Assembly: GCA_900541875.1 (NCBI GenBank)
Contig: UQLF01000024.1
Location: 1-23,262 of the forward strand
DNA from: an uncultured Collinsella sp.
Lineage (GTDB): Bacteria; Actinomycetota; Coriobacteriia; Coriobacteriales; Coriobacteriaceae
Direction: 5' to 3'
DNA length: 23,262 nt
The translations under genes and the position numbers were made by a program. This document shows positions 1 to 7,745 of the stretch, in pieces; within the stretch, counting starts at the first letter, position 1, and each line of letters starts with the position of its first letter. The notes under the pieces were generated by a model. The model made no database searches, had not been told where the DNA came from, and saw only the letters and a list, made by a program, of their open reading frames with translations.

Positions 1-46
1 GGGCGCCGCTGACCGGTGGACGGCACCGAGCCGTCATCGAACTGAG

Positions 47-78
47 AAGGGGGAGGCCTCGCGGCCTCCCCCTTTTTT
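47..78 (+). terminator. Rho-independent terminator of the gene upstream of the window
   Basis: A 10-bp perfect stem (GGGGGAGGCC at 49-58 with GGCCTCCCCC at 63-72), a TCGC tetraloop and a run of six T at 73-78 form a textbook intrinsic terminator; two flanking A can also pair with the first T. It must end a gene lying left of the window. Frame 1 has a stop at 10-12, which could be that gene's end, but too little remains to identify it. Confidence 0.93.
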
Positions 79-145
79 GCGTTGTATACACGTTGTACTT
101 TGGGACCTAGTTCCCCCGTATGCGCTCTTACTGTTTGGCTGTATT

Positions 146-176
146 TTGAGTCCTTCTAGTGTATTTGAGCGATAAT
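146..176 (+). promoter_or_regulatory. Possible promoter for coaE
   Basis: The AT-richer stretch 79-204 between the terminator and coaE must hold the promoter. The best pair by eye is TTGAGT (146-151) and GATAAT (171-176), but the 19-base spacer is long. Other pairings are possible, so this is a weak call. Nothing else recognisable lies in 79-204. Confidence 0.25.
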
Positions 177-204
177 TACTCGCATTGGCGTTAGGGAGGG
201 CTTG

Positions 205-846
205 ATGTTTACCGTATTTGTCTTGGGCAATATTGCTTCGGGTAAGTCGACTGCCTGCCGCTATTTCGAATCTCGTGGCGCTATGCTAATCGATCTGGAT
301 GAGCTTGCAAAATCGCTGTATGTGCCGGGCTCTGATATCGTCAATGCACTCGCGGATGAATTCGGTTGGGACATTTTGGATGAGGAAGGCGGCATTCGCC
401 GCAGCATCCTCGCTTCTCGAGCTTTCGCTTCTCCTGATTCGGTCGCACGGCTCAATGGCATCGTGCATCCCGTTCTGATTGAACAGCTTTCGCTTAGGAT
501 TCTCGATCCGGTTTGTTGTACGGTTTCATCTCCCCGTTATCCCTTTGCGGTGGTCGAGGTTTCTGCTCCGACTGGTTTTGAGGATGCATTTGGCTTGGCT
601 GATGAAATTCTGGTCATTAGCGCCCCTTTGTCAGTTCGTCGCGAGCGCGCTATTCAACGTGGCATGGAGCCATCTGATTTCGATGCCCGTTCTGCTTGCC
701 AGCCCGATGAGTCTGCGCTGTGCAATCTCGCTACAACGGTGATTGATAATTCGGCAGCCGATAATTCGCTCTTTGAGCAGCTTGACTCATGGCTTGCATT
801 CCACGGGTTTATAGATACTCCGGATAAGGAGGAGGCCGATGCCTAA
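205..846 (+). CDS. coaE: Dephospho-CoA kinase
   Basis: CoaE phosphorylates the 3'-hydroxyl of dephospho-CoA with ATP, the last step of coenzyme A synthesis in the cytoplasm. The 213-residue protein begins with a P-loop (GNIASGKST, residues 8-16), followed by LDELAKSLY (the family's DxDxxAR region), an FGWDIL segment and an RLNGIVHPVL segment, all in the normal CoaE order. It ends with the usual R...R...TTVIDNSA region, where the family has ADxVIxN. The length is normal for CoaE, though the P-loop is slightly divergent. The start is the ATG at 205 because AGGGAGG (193-199) sits five bases upstream; a TTG at 202 is adjacent but badly spaced. The stop overlaps the next gene's start by eight bases, suggesting translational coupling with the lytic transglycosylase. 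Confidence 0.9.
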   Translation: MFTVFVLGNIASGKSTACRYFESRGAMLIDLDELAKSLYVPGSDIVNALADEFGWDILDEEGGIRRSILASRAFASPDSVARLNGIVHPVLIEQLSLRILDPVCCTVSSPRYPFAVVEVSAPTGFEDAFGLADEILVISAPLSVRRERAIQRGMEPSDFDARSACQPDESALCNLATTVIDNSAADNSLFEQLDSWLAFHGFIDTPDKEEADA

Positions 847-1419
847 GGCACGTTTCTTTACGTGGTATCGCGTGGCGCCACTTGCCGTTGTGTTCGTCTT
901 CGGCCTTATTTCGCTCGTCTACTCGTGTGCCCTGCCACTTTCTTTAAGCCGCTGTATCCGATTGACTACGAGGTGTATGTAAAGCAATCCAGTATTTCGC
1001 ATAATCTGGATCCGTATCTGGTGTGCGCTGTCATTAAGTCGGAATCGAATTGGGATCCCGAGGCCGAGTCGAATCAGGGTGCTCAGGGATTGATGCAGCT
1101 GATGCCCGAGACTGCCCAGGATATGATCGCCAAGGGCCTTGTCGACGGAGGGGAGTATTCGGCCGACAATCTTAACGATCCGGCTACGAATATCGAGTTT
1201 GGCTGCGCATACCTCTCGTATCTTCTCGCCTATTTCAACGGGTCGACGGATAGTGCCATCGCCGCCTATAACGCCGGTATGGGCAATGTCGACGGATGGG
1301 CGCAGCAGAACACGTCACTTCATAATGCGATTACCTTCCCTGAAACTCAGGCTTATCTGATTCGCGTCAATAATGCCTGGGTTCGATATAAGACTCTCTA
1401 TCCCGATCGGTTCGTATAG
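839..1419 (+). CDS. Membrane-anchored lytic transglycosylase, SLT family, apparently frameshifted
   Basis: Lytic transglycosylases cleave the MurNAc-GlcNAc bond of peptidoglycan, forming 1,6-anhydro ends. The catalytic part is intact: SESNWDPEAES holds the catalytic Glu, followed by GAQGLMQLMP and AAYNAGMGN, the three signatures of the SLT fold. The natural start is the ATG at 839, eight bases inside coaE and preceded by AAGGAGGAGG. It opens a Lys/Arg-rich N-terminus and a hydrophobic helix (VAPLAVVFVFGLISLVY). This frame is left near the C run at 930-932, after which the catalytic frame (stop 1417-1419) takes over. Restoring one C joins them as SCA-PATFFKPLYP, a smooth protein of about 193 residues. 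Read as is, the 839 frame stops after about 47 residues; a GTG at 862 opens the catalytic frame but encodes nonsense residues instead of the anchor. This is either a real inactivating indel or a sequencing error. Confidence 0.82.
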
Positions 1420-1445
1420 GACTAAGCCCACCGCCCGCGTATACT
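1417..1445 (+). promoter_or_regulatory. Possible promoter for uvrB
   Basis: TATACT at 1440-1445 is a good -10 hexamer. The matching -35 position (TAGGAC, 1417-1422, 17-base spacer) is poor. Transcription from it would begin near 1452, leaving a short leader before the uvrB ATG at 1471. No SOS-like GAAC-N4-GTTC site is visible in 1420-1470. Confidence 0.35.
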
Positions 1446-1470
1446 GCAGATGTATGAGTTAGGAGTATCC

Positions 1471-3711
1471 ATGGCGGAATTTGAAGTAGAACGCGTTGGT
1501 GGTGAACTTAAGCGCTTTGGCGTTGAGGGCGCTGATGTGCCGTTTAAGGTCGTGTCTCCATACGAGCCCGCTGGTTCCCAGCCTAAGGCCATTGAGTCAC
1601 TTGTGCGGGGCGTGAGGGACGGAGACCGCTATCAGGTTTTGCTGGGTGTGACTGGTTCGGGTAAGACTTTTACGATGGCCAAAACCATTGAGGCCTTGGG
1701 TAAGCCGACCCTTGTCATGGCTCCGAATAAAACGCTCGCCGCTCAGCTTGCGAGCGAGCTCAAAGAGTTCTTTCCCAATAATGCTGTGGTCTACTTCGTC
1801 TCGTACTACGACTACTATCAGCCCGAGGCGTATGTGCCGCAAAGCGATACATATATCGAGAAAGACTCCTCGATTAACGAAGAGGTCGAGATGCTGCGCC
1901 ATCAGGCGACCGCGTCACTGCTCTCTCGACGTGATGTGATCGTTGTCGCATCGGTCTCGTGTATCTATGGCATTGGCTCTCCTGAGGACTATGCGGGTCT
2001 GGCTCCAAACGTCGACAAGAAGGTGCCGCTCGAGCGCGATGACTTTATCCATGCGCTTATCGACATTCAATATGATCGCAATGACTATGACCTGGCACGT
2101 GGCACGTTCCGCGTGCGCGGCGATGTTGTCGACGTGTATCCGCCTTATGCCGAGCATCCGTTGCGGTTTGAGTTCTTTGGCGACGAGGTCGAGCTGATTG
2201 CCGAGATCGATGAGGTCACCGGCGAGATGCTTCGTGAGTACGAGGCCATCCCCGTATGGCCGGCATCGCACTACGTGACCGAGAAGCCGAAGGTCAAGGC
2301 GGCTCTGAAATCGATCAGCGAAGAGTGCGAGAAGCGCGTGGCGGAGCTCAAGGCGACCGACAAGTTGCTCGAGGCGCAGCGTCTGCAGCAGCGTACCGAC
2401 TATGATCTTGAGATGCTCGAGACGATGGGCTTTTGCAACGGCATCGAGAACTACTCGCGTCATCTGGACGGTCGCAAGCCGGGTGAGCCGCCGTTTACCC
2501 TAATCGATTACTTTCCCAAGGATATGCTCTGCATCATCGATGAGAGCCATGTGACGGTGCCGCAGATTCGCGGCATGCACGAAGGTGACCGCTCGCGTAA
2601 GGTGACGCTGGTGGAACACGGTTTTCGCCTGCCCTCGGCGCTCGATAACCGCCCGCTTCGTTTCGATGAGTTTGAGGCAAGGATACCCCAGTTTATCTAT
2701 GTTTCGGCCACGCCGGGCGATTACGAGCTGCGGGTGAGCCAAAACGACGTGGAGCAGATCATTCGTCCGACCGGCCTGCTCGATCCCAAGATCGACGTTC
2801 GTCCGGTCCGAGGCCAGATTGACGATCTTGAGGACGAGATTCGCGAGCGCGTTGCCCGCAAAGAGCGCGTGCTGGTGACCACGTTGACCAAACGCATGGC
2901 CGAGGACCTGACCGACCATCTGCTTGATGCCGGCATTAAGGTCAATTACATGCACTCCGATACAGCGACGATGGACCGTGTCGAGATCCTGCGAACGCTG
3001 CGCGAGGGAAAGATCGATGTTCTCGTTGGCATCAACCTGCTCCGCGAGGGTCTAGACCTTCCCGAGGTGTCGCTGGTGGCAATTCTCGACGCCGATAAGG
3101 AAGGCTTCTTGCGCAACCGCCGTTCGCTGATTCAGACGATTGGCCGCGCGGCCCGTAACGCCGATGGCGAAGTCATCATGTATGCGGACGTTGTGACCGA
3201 TTCGATGAAAGAGGCCATCGAGGAGACGCAGCGCCGTCGCGAGGTTCAGATGGCATATAACGAAGAGCATGGCATTGTGCCCAAGACGGTGCGCAAAGCC
3301 ATCAACGACATCTCAAGTTTTATTGCCGAAGCCGAAAAAACCGTGGGTTCCAAGGGGCGCTCGAAGGGCGACTCCCTTGGCCATGGCGCATTCTATACGC
3401 CCGATGAGTCGGGCGAGGGCGGCGTGCCGGAAACGGTGGCGCCCGAGCAGACACTTGCGGAGCAGTTGGAAGAACTGCCGCATGACGAGCTTGTGCGGAT
3501 TGTCGAATCCATGGAAGAGGATATGCGTAACGCTTCTGCCGCCATGGACTTTGAGGAGGCGGCGCGCCTGCGCGATGCCGTCGTTCAGATTCGGGCGATG
3601 CTCGAGGGCGCGTCTGAGGACGAGACGATCGAGCGCTTACGTTCACAGGCCCGCAAGGGTTCCACTTTCGCATCGGGCAGAAAACGCCAGGGCGCACGGT
3701 TTAAGAAATAG
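1471..3711 (+). CDS. uvrB: UvrABC excinuclease subunit B
   Basis: UvrB is the damage-verifying helicase-like subunit of nucleotide excision repair. It is loaded on DNA by UvrA and then recruits UvrC for the two incisions. The 746-residue protein has a Walker A (GVTGSGKT, about residues 59-66) and the beta-hairpin that inserts between strands (YYDYYQPEAYVP, about 112-123). It also has a DESH Walker B (about 357), SATPGDYEL, the helicase motifs INLLREGLDLPEV and QTIGRAARN, and a C-terminal UVR domain (ESMEEDMRNAS...FEEAARLRD, about 678-713) that contacts UvrC. The length is slightly above the usual 660-700 because of a linker before the UVR domain. The ATG at 1471 is chosen over the one at 1450 because AGGAG (1461-1465) lies five bases ahead and the alternative adds seven unconserved residues. 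Confidence 0.97.
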   Translation: MAEFEVERVGGELKRFGVEGADVPFKVVSPYEPAGSQPKAIESLVRGVRDGDRYQVLLGVTGSGKTFTMAKTIEALGKPTLVMAPNKTLAAQLASELKEFFPNNAVVYFVSYYDYYQPEAYVPQSDTYIEKDSSINEEVEMLRHQATASLLSRRDVIVVASVSCIYGIGSPEDYAGLAPNVDKKVPLERDDFIHALIDIQYDRNDYDLARGTFRVRGDVVDVYPPYAEHPLRFEFFGDEVELIAEIDEVTGEMLREYEAIPVWPASHYVTEKPKVKAALKSISEECEKRVAELKATDKLLEAQRLQQRTDYDLEMLETMGFCNGIENYSRHLDGRKPGEPPFTLIDYFPKDMLCIIDESHVTVPQIRGMHEGDRSRKVTLVEHGFRLPSALDNRPLRFDEFEARIPQFIYVSATPGDYELRVSQNDVEQIIRPTGLLDPKIDVRPVRGQIDDLEDEIRERVARKERVLVTTLTKRMAEDLTDHLLDAGIKVNYMHSDTATMDRVEILRTLREGKIDVLVGINLLREGLDLPEVSLVAILDADKEGFLRNRRSLIQTIGRAARNADGEVIMYADVVTDSMKEAIEETQRRREVQMAYNEEHGIVPKTVRKAINDISSFIAEAEKTVGSKGRSKGDSLGHGAFYTPDESGEGGVPETVAPEQTLAEQLEELPHDELVRIVESMEEDMRNASAAMDFEEAARLRDAVVQIRAMLEGASEDETIERLRSQARKGSTFASGRKRQGARFKK

Positions 3712-3715
3712 CGAA

Positions 3716-3757
3716 CAGGCCCCGAGTTCCCTGTGGAGCTCGGGGCCTGTGTCTTTT
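3716..3757 (+). terminator. Terminator of uvrB, between convergent genes
   Basis: An 11-bp perfect stem (CAGGCCCCGAG at 3716-3726 with CTCGGGGCCTG at 3739-3749), a 12-base loop and GTCTTTT form an intrinsic terminator five bases after the uvrB stop. The flavoprotein gene converges from the other side and ends at 3777. The stem could also serve that strand, but no good T-run is seen in that direction. Confidence 0.88.
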
Positions 3758-3776
3758 GCGCACTGGAATTCGTGCG

Positions 3777-5417
3777 TTAGAGGTCTGCAATCAGGGCTTC
3801 GGCACAACGGATGCCGTCGGTGGCCGCGCTCATGATGCCGCCAGCATATCCAGCTCCCTCACCACAAGGGTAGAGACCCGGGGTCGACACGGCATGGCAC
3901 GTTCGGTCTCGGGTGACAGTGACAGGTGAGCTCGAACGAGTCTCCACGCCGGTAAGAACGGCATCGGGGCGGTCGTAGCCTCGTAGCTTTTTTCCGAGTA
4001 GGGGAAGTCCCAGGCGGAGCGACTCGACGATATACTGCGGCAGGGCTTCGTCAATTGCCGTCCAGGTCACACCGAGCGGATAGGTGGGCTTTACCTTTCC
4101 GGGCGCCTTGCTGGCGCGTCCTGCGAGGAAATCTCCGACGAGTTGTGCCGGTGCGTTCCAGTTGGAACCGCCTAGGCGATAGGCGGCCGCCTCGCAGGCG
4201 CGCTGGAGCTCGATGCCGGCGAGCGGGTCATCGTTGGGAAGGTCCTCAGGCGTGACGTTAACGAGCAGGGCGGCGTTTGCGTTGCGTCCGTCGCGGGCAT
4301 TGAGGCTGGCGCCGTTGACGCACAGGTGGCCCTGCTCGGAAGAGGCGGCGACAACCTGCCCGCCGGGGCACATGCAAAACGAGAACACGCTGCGGCCGTT
4401 GGGAAGATGGGCGACGAGCTTGTAGGGGGCTGCTCCGAGGGCAGGATGTCCCGCCAAGGCTCCATATTGGGCTCGGTCGATGTCGCGCTGCGGATGCTCG
4501 ATGCGAACGCCCATGGCAAAGGTCTTTTGTGCGAGGGCCACGTTGTGGTCCTTAAGGAGCTCAAAAATATCGCGAGCAGAATGCCCGCAGGCGAGGATGA
4601 GGTGCTTTGTCTCGATTGGCTCGTAAGCGGCGTCTTGGGACGATTGGACATCAATACCGGTGATGGCGCCAGACGCGTCGATGTGAATGTCGACGAGCTT
4701 TGTTCGATAACGGACGATACCTCCGAGCTGCTCGATGCGCTGGGATATAGCGGTGACAACCGTGGGAAGGATGTCGGAGCCAATGTGCGGCTTGGCATCC
4801 CACAGAATATCGCGGGGCGCACCCGCCTCGACGAAGGTTTCGAGGATAAGGCGATGGGCGGGATTTTTTGTTCCCGTATTGAGCTTGCCGTCCGAGAAGG
4901 TCCCCGCGCCGCCCAGACCAAACTGGATATTACTCTCGGGGTCGAGGATGCGCTCCTTTAGAAAGAGGTCGATCGCATGCGAGCGGCGAAATGCCGGGTC
5001 GCCGCGCTCGATGAGCAAGGGCTTAAGACCTGCTTTGGCGAGCGTTAGCGCGGCGAAAAGGCCAGCGCATCCGGCGCCGACAACGACAGGGCGTTCTTGA
5101 GGTGCGTCGGAGACGGGGGAGGGGAATGAAGGCTCATCGTCTTCTATCGCGCGTACGAGCGAGCGGTCACGTTCGGAAACGCTGTCGACCGCTTCTCGCT
5201 CGAGGTGGGGACTGGTCAGCTCAACACGAAAGCTCAGGATAAAATGGACGTCTCGTTTTTTGCGAGCGTCGATTGACTTGCGGTGGAGCTCGATGGACTT
5301 GATCTCGGAGTCTTTGCAACGTAGGACGCGCTTGGCGACTCGCTTGCCAACAATGAGGCAGGCATTTTCATCGCCGGCTTCATCGAGCGAAGCGTTGACT
5401 TGGGTGATTTCGATCAT
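3777..5417 (-). CDS. FAD-dependent dehydrogenase, COG2509-type flavoprotein
   Basis: This 546-residue protein belongs to the COG2509 family of uncharacterised NAD(FAD)-utilising dehydrogenases; the substrate is unknown. After a roughly 100-residue N-terminal domain rich in charge comes the dinucleotide-binding motif VVVGAGCAGLFAALTLAK (GxGxxG at about 114-119) and the acidic ribose contact LIERG. The family segment FGLGGAGTFSDGKLNTGTKN and a Cys-containing CMCPGGQVVAAS segment follow. The C-terminus, PCGEGAGYAGGIMSAATDG, closes the FAD site. The ATG at 5417 has AAGGAGA six to eleven bases ahead (5423-5428); the reading frame opens further upstream, but those residues are unconserved. It is the last gene of the leftward mrp group, 80 bases after the second flavoprotein, with a hairpin in the gap. 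Function cannot be given beyond redox flavoprotein. Confidence 0.88.
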   Translation of the reverse strand: MIEITQVNASLDEAGDENACLIVGKRVAKRVLRCKDSEIKSIELHRKSIDARKKRDVHFILSFRVELTSPHLEREAVDSVSERDRSLVRAIEDDEPSFPSPVSDAPQERPVVVGAGCAGLFAALTLAKAGLKPLLIERGDPAFRRSHAIDLFLKERILDPESNIQFGLGGAGTFSDGKLNTGTKNPAHRLILETFVEAGAPRDILWDAKPHIGSDILPTVVTAISQRIEQLGGIVRYRTKLVDIHIDASGAITGIDVQSSQDAAYEPIETKHLILACGHSARDIFELLKDHNVALAQKTFAMGVRIEHPQRDIDRAQYGALAGHPALGAAPYKLVAHLPNGRSVFSFCMCPGGQVVAASSEQGHLCVNGASLNARDGRNANAALLVNVTPEDLPNDDPLAGIELQRACEAAAYRLGGSNWNAPAQLVGDFLAGRASKAPGKVKPTYPLGVTWTAIDEALPQYIVESLRLGLPLLGKKLRGYDRPDAVLTGVETRSSSPVTVTRDRTCHAVSTPGLYPCGEGAGYAGGIMSAATDGIRCAEALIADL

Positions 5418-5443
5418 CGAGGTCTCCTTAGAGGCAAGAAAGA

Positions 5444-5467
5444 GGCCGTCCGGTATCCCAGACGGCC
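5444..5467 (-). terminator. Hairpin between the two flavoprotein genes, possible weak terminator
   Basis: GGCCGTC (5444-5450) pairs with GACGGCC (5461-5467) around a ten-base loop, in the 80-base gap between the leftward flavoprotein genes. Read on the minus strand it is followed by a T-rich TCTTTCTTG rather than a clean T-run, so it may attenuate rather than end transcription. On the plus strand a five-T run at 5476-5480 follows at some distance. Confidence 0.45.
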
Positions 5468-5497
5468 CGAATGCGTTTTTGATTATAGACTGCGCGG

Positions 5498-6769
5498 CTA
5501 CAGGCTGCTTGCAGCGCGAATGCCCGAGAGCCATGCCCACGCAAGGTTAAAGCCTCCGCAATCGGCGTCGATGTCGAGCGCTTCGCCGCAGACGTAAAGC
5601 GGGGCGTCGACAACGCTGCGCGCGCGTAGACTGGGTGTTGAGATACTCTCGACAGATACGCCACCACGCGTGACCTGTGCCGAGCGCTCCTCGGCTGTAC
5701 CCTCGACGAGCAACTTAAAGTGCTTGAGGATCGAGACCAGGTGGATGACATCGTTGGAGCCTGGATGGCACTGCTCGAACGCCGTGCAGACGACGCGGGA
5801 GAGTTGCGGGGCGAGCATGCCGTCGAGCCAACGGGGATCGCGGGGCGAAAAGCCGCCGAGCAGCTCAACGCGCCGGTTGAGCATATCGAGCAGCTCGTCT
5901 TTGGAGAGGTCGGGGAAAACGTCGAGCAGGATCGTATCACCGCGCTGGATACGACGGGAGAGGTTGAAGACAGCGACGCCCGAGATGCCGAAGGCTCGAA
6001 ACAGGACTTCACCGTCTTCGTGCCAGAGCTCATTATGATTGCGGGCGAGCGTCAAGCGGGCGCGGACGCGCAGGCCGTCCAACGTCTTGAGTGCCGCCCG
6101 ATCGCCGACGACCGTTGCCGATACGGGGCAGAGGATGGGGCGCAGCGAAGTGAGGGGGAGGCTAAACGTATCGGCGATACCGGTGGGGTTGCCACCCGTG
6201 GCGATAATTACGGCATGTGCCTCCAGGGCCTCGTTCTTGCGAGGGACATCGGCGAGCGCTTTCCGAAGCGAGCGGAGCTCCGTTTTTCGGTCGTCGTGCT
6301 TTTTTGCCTTGAGCGCCCGCGCTGGACGGTCTATTTGGAGTGTCCAGCCTTCGGAAGCTTTGTGCGCCGAGGCAACGTTGGCTCCGCAGATTAAGGTAAT
6401 ACCTAGGCGGTCGCAAACGTTGAGAAGCGCGTCGCGCACCGATTCTGCGCGAAGGGAGCGCGGGTATAGCCGGCCTTCCTCGGAGGTTGTCATGATGCCC
6501 AGCGAGGAGAAGAAACCCATAAGCTCTTGTTCGGGTTGGGGGCCCATGACAGATTCGACGAATGCGGGGTGGTTATACCGCTGAGGATCAATCGATTCGT
6601 TGGAGAGGTTGCAGCGGCCGTTACCGGTCGCAAGGAGCTTTAGGCCGCAGGCGACATCGCGCTCAACGATGCAGACGCTTTTGCCAGCACGTGCGGCCGT
6701 AATGGCGGCGGCGAGGCCTGAAGCCCCGCCGCCGATTACCAGGACGTCAAAGAAGGCGCTCGTGTTCAC
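5498..6769 (-). CDS. BaiN/HI0933-type NAD(P)/FAD-dependent oxidoreductase
   Basis: This 423-residue flavoprotein belongs to the HI0933/COG2081 family, which includes BaiN of bile-acid 7-alpha-dehydroxylating clostridia; most members have no proven substrate. Visible marks are VLVIGGGASGLAAA (GGGASG at 13-18), the acidic VERD, and the family hallmark GLKLLATGNGRCNLSN (TGNGRCN at 48-54). The C-terminal FAD-closing segment is YVCGEALDIDADCGGFNLAWAWLSG. The start is GTG at 6769, which directly follows the mrp stop (6770-6772) with no gap; GAGG inside the end of mrp can act as ribosome site, so translation is probably coupled to mrp. No ATG fits. A role in bile-acid metabolism cannot be concluded: the family is broad, and no other bai-type gene is seen in the window. 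Confidence 0.9.
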   Translation of the reverse strand: MNTSAFFDVLVIGGGASGLAAAITAARAGKSVCIVERDVACGLKLLATGNGRCNLSNESIDPQRYNHPAFVESVMGPQPEQELMGFFSSLGIMTTSEEGRLYPRSLRAESVRDALLNVCDRLGITLICGANVASAHKASEGWTLQIDRPARALKAKKHDDRKTELRSLRKALADVPRKNEALEAHAVIIATGGNPTGIADTFSLPLTSLRPILCPVSATVVGDRAALKTLDGLRVRARLTLARNHNELWHEDGEVLFRAFGISGVAVFNLSRRIQRGDTILLDVFPDLSKDELLDMLNRRVELLGGFSPRDPRWLDGMLAPQLSRVVCTAFEQCHPGSNDVIHLVSILKHFKLLVEGTAEERSAQVTRGGVSVESISTPSLRARSVVDAPLYVCGEALDIDADCGGFNLAWAWLSGIRAASSL

Positions 6770-7600
6770 TTAGGCCTCGTCGGTCTCGTGCGGGGTAATA
6801 GCCTCGACGGCAGAGACTGCCTTGGGCAACATGCCATCGGGCAGCGCGGTCTCAACCTCGCCCTTATCGCAGGCCTCGGCGAGTGCCGGATTAATGGGAA
6901 GCGTGCCCAAGATGTCGAGGTTATAGCGCTCTGCGACCTCGGGGAGCTTGCTTTTGCCAAAGACCTCGATCTTCTTGCCGCAGTCGGGGCACTCGATATA
7001 GCTCATGTTCTCGACGATGCCCAGAATGGGGACGTTCATCTTCTCGGCCATGTTGACCGCCTTGGCGACGATCATCGAGACCAGGTCCTGCGGGCTCGTG
7101 ACGATGACGATGCCGTCGACGGGCAGCGACTGGAAGACGGTGAGCGCGACGTCGCCTGTTCCCGGAGGCATGTCGACCAGCAGGTAGTCGATGGGGCCCC
7201 ACGAGGTCTCGCTCCAGAACTGCCTAATGGCGCCTGCGATGACCGGACCGCGCCAAAGGACGGGGTCGGTCTCGTTTTGGAGCAGAAGGTTGGAGCTCAT
7301 GACCTTGACGCCGTGCTCGGAGATTTCGGGCAGCATGAGGTTGCCAAGGGCATGGACGTGGCGTCCGCTCATGCCGAACATCTTGGGGATAGAGGGACCG
7401 GTGATGTCGGCATCGAGGACGCCGACCTTGTGGCCGTGACGGGCAAGCTCGGTGGCGATGGCACCGGTGACAAACGACTTGCCGACACCGCCCTTGCCGG
7501 AAAGCACGGCGATGACGCGTTTGACCTCGGACAGCGTGTTCTCCTCAAATTGCGACGGCGACGTTTGTCCGCCGGCGGCCTGTGCGTGCTCGCAACCCAT
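6770..7600 (-). CDS. Mrp/ApbC/NBP35-type P-loop ATPase, Fe-S cluster carrier
   Basis: Mrp-family proteins are dimeric ATPases that hold and transfer [4Fe-4S] clusters to target enzymes in the cytoplasm. The 276-residue protein has the deviant Walker A GKGGVGKS (35-42), the switch VDMPPGTGDVAL (about 140) and ADITGPSIPKMFGM. The two bridging cysteines are in the family position, ECPDCGK (C204, C207). It lacks the N-terminal MIP18-like domain of many bacterial Mrp proteins and instead begins MGCEHAQAAGG. The ATG at 7600 is set by AAAGGAG about seven bases upstream; the open frame continues further but codes unconserved residues. The two flavoproteins downstream are in the same orientation and the first is directly joined, so Mrp may share their regulation. 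Confidence 0.9.
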   Translation of the reverse strand: MGCEHAQAAGGQTSPSQFEENTLSEVKRVIAVLSGKGGVGKSFVTGAIATELARHGHKVGVLDADITGPSIPKMFGMSGRHVHALGNLMLPEISEHGVKVMSSNLLLQNETDPVLWRGPVIAGAIRQFWSETSWGPIDYLLVDMPPGTGDVALTVFQSLPVDGIVIVTSPQDLVSMIVAKAVNMAEKMNVPILGIVENMSYIECPDCGKKIEVFGKSKLPEVAERYNLDILGTLPINPALAEACDKGEVETALPDGMLPKAVSAVEAITPHETDEA

Positions 7601-7655
7601 GTATGACTCCTTTGTATATGTTGGGGCCGGAGCCCCGTGATGTGACACGAGCGTC

Positions 7656-7685
7656 ATTGTACCCTCGTTTGCGAGCGGGAGTCAT
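7656..7685 (-). promoter_or_regulatory. Probable promoter of the mrp-flavoprotein group
   Basis: Read on the minus strand, TACAAT (7661-7656) is a good -10 and ATGACT (7685-7680) a partial -35, spaced by 18 bases. The predicted leader is about 50 bases and contains a small GC hairpin (GGGGC-CGGA-GCCCC, 7623-7636). A short palindrome, CTCG-TTTG-CGAG (7664-7675), lies inside the spacer and could be an operator. Confidence 0.45.
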
Positions 7686-7696
7686 TTGCGATGCAT

Positions 7697-7731
7697 TTGG
7701 GCCGAGCGTGCTTGCAATACGATGGGCCCAA
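7697..7731 (-). terminator. Possible weak terminator after the LtaS-like gene
   Basis: TTGGGCC (7697-7703) and GGCCCAA (7725-7731) form a 7-bp inverted repeat around a 21-base loop, 15 bases past the stop of the LtaS-like gene. No T-run follows on the minus strand, so termination here is uncertain. Confidence 0.3.
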
Positions 7732-7745
7732 GCGAATGGGCGGGC

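Noticed and set aside
929..936. Programmed -1 ribosomal frameshift in the lytic transglycosylase
   Set aside because: No slippery X-XXY-YYZ heptamer is present at the junction, so an indel is the simpler explanation.
862..1419. Lytic transglycosylase starting at GTG 862 as an intact gene
   Set aside because: The first 22 or so residues in this frame are Arg/Cys-rich nonsense with no signal or anchor, while the overlapping frame from 839 supplies a clear membrane anchor and ribosome site.
5498..6769. Bile-acid 7-dehydroxylation gene (baiN) assignment
   Set aside because: The family is broad and mostly uncharacterised, and no other bai-type gene lies nearby; only family-level naming is supported.
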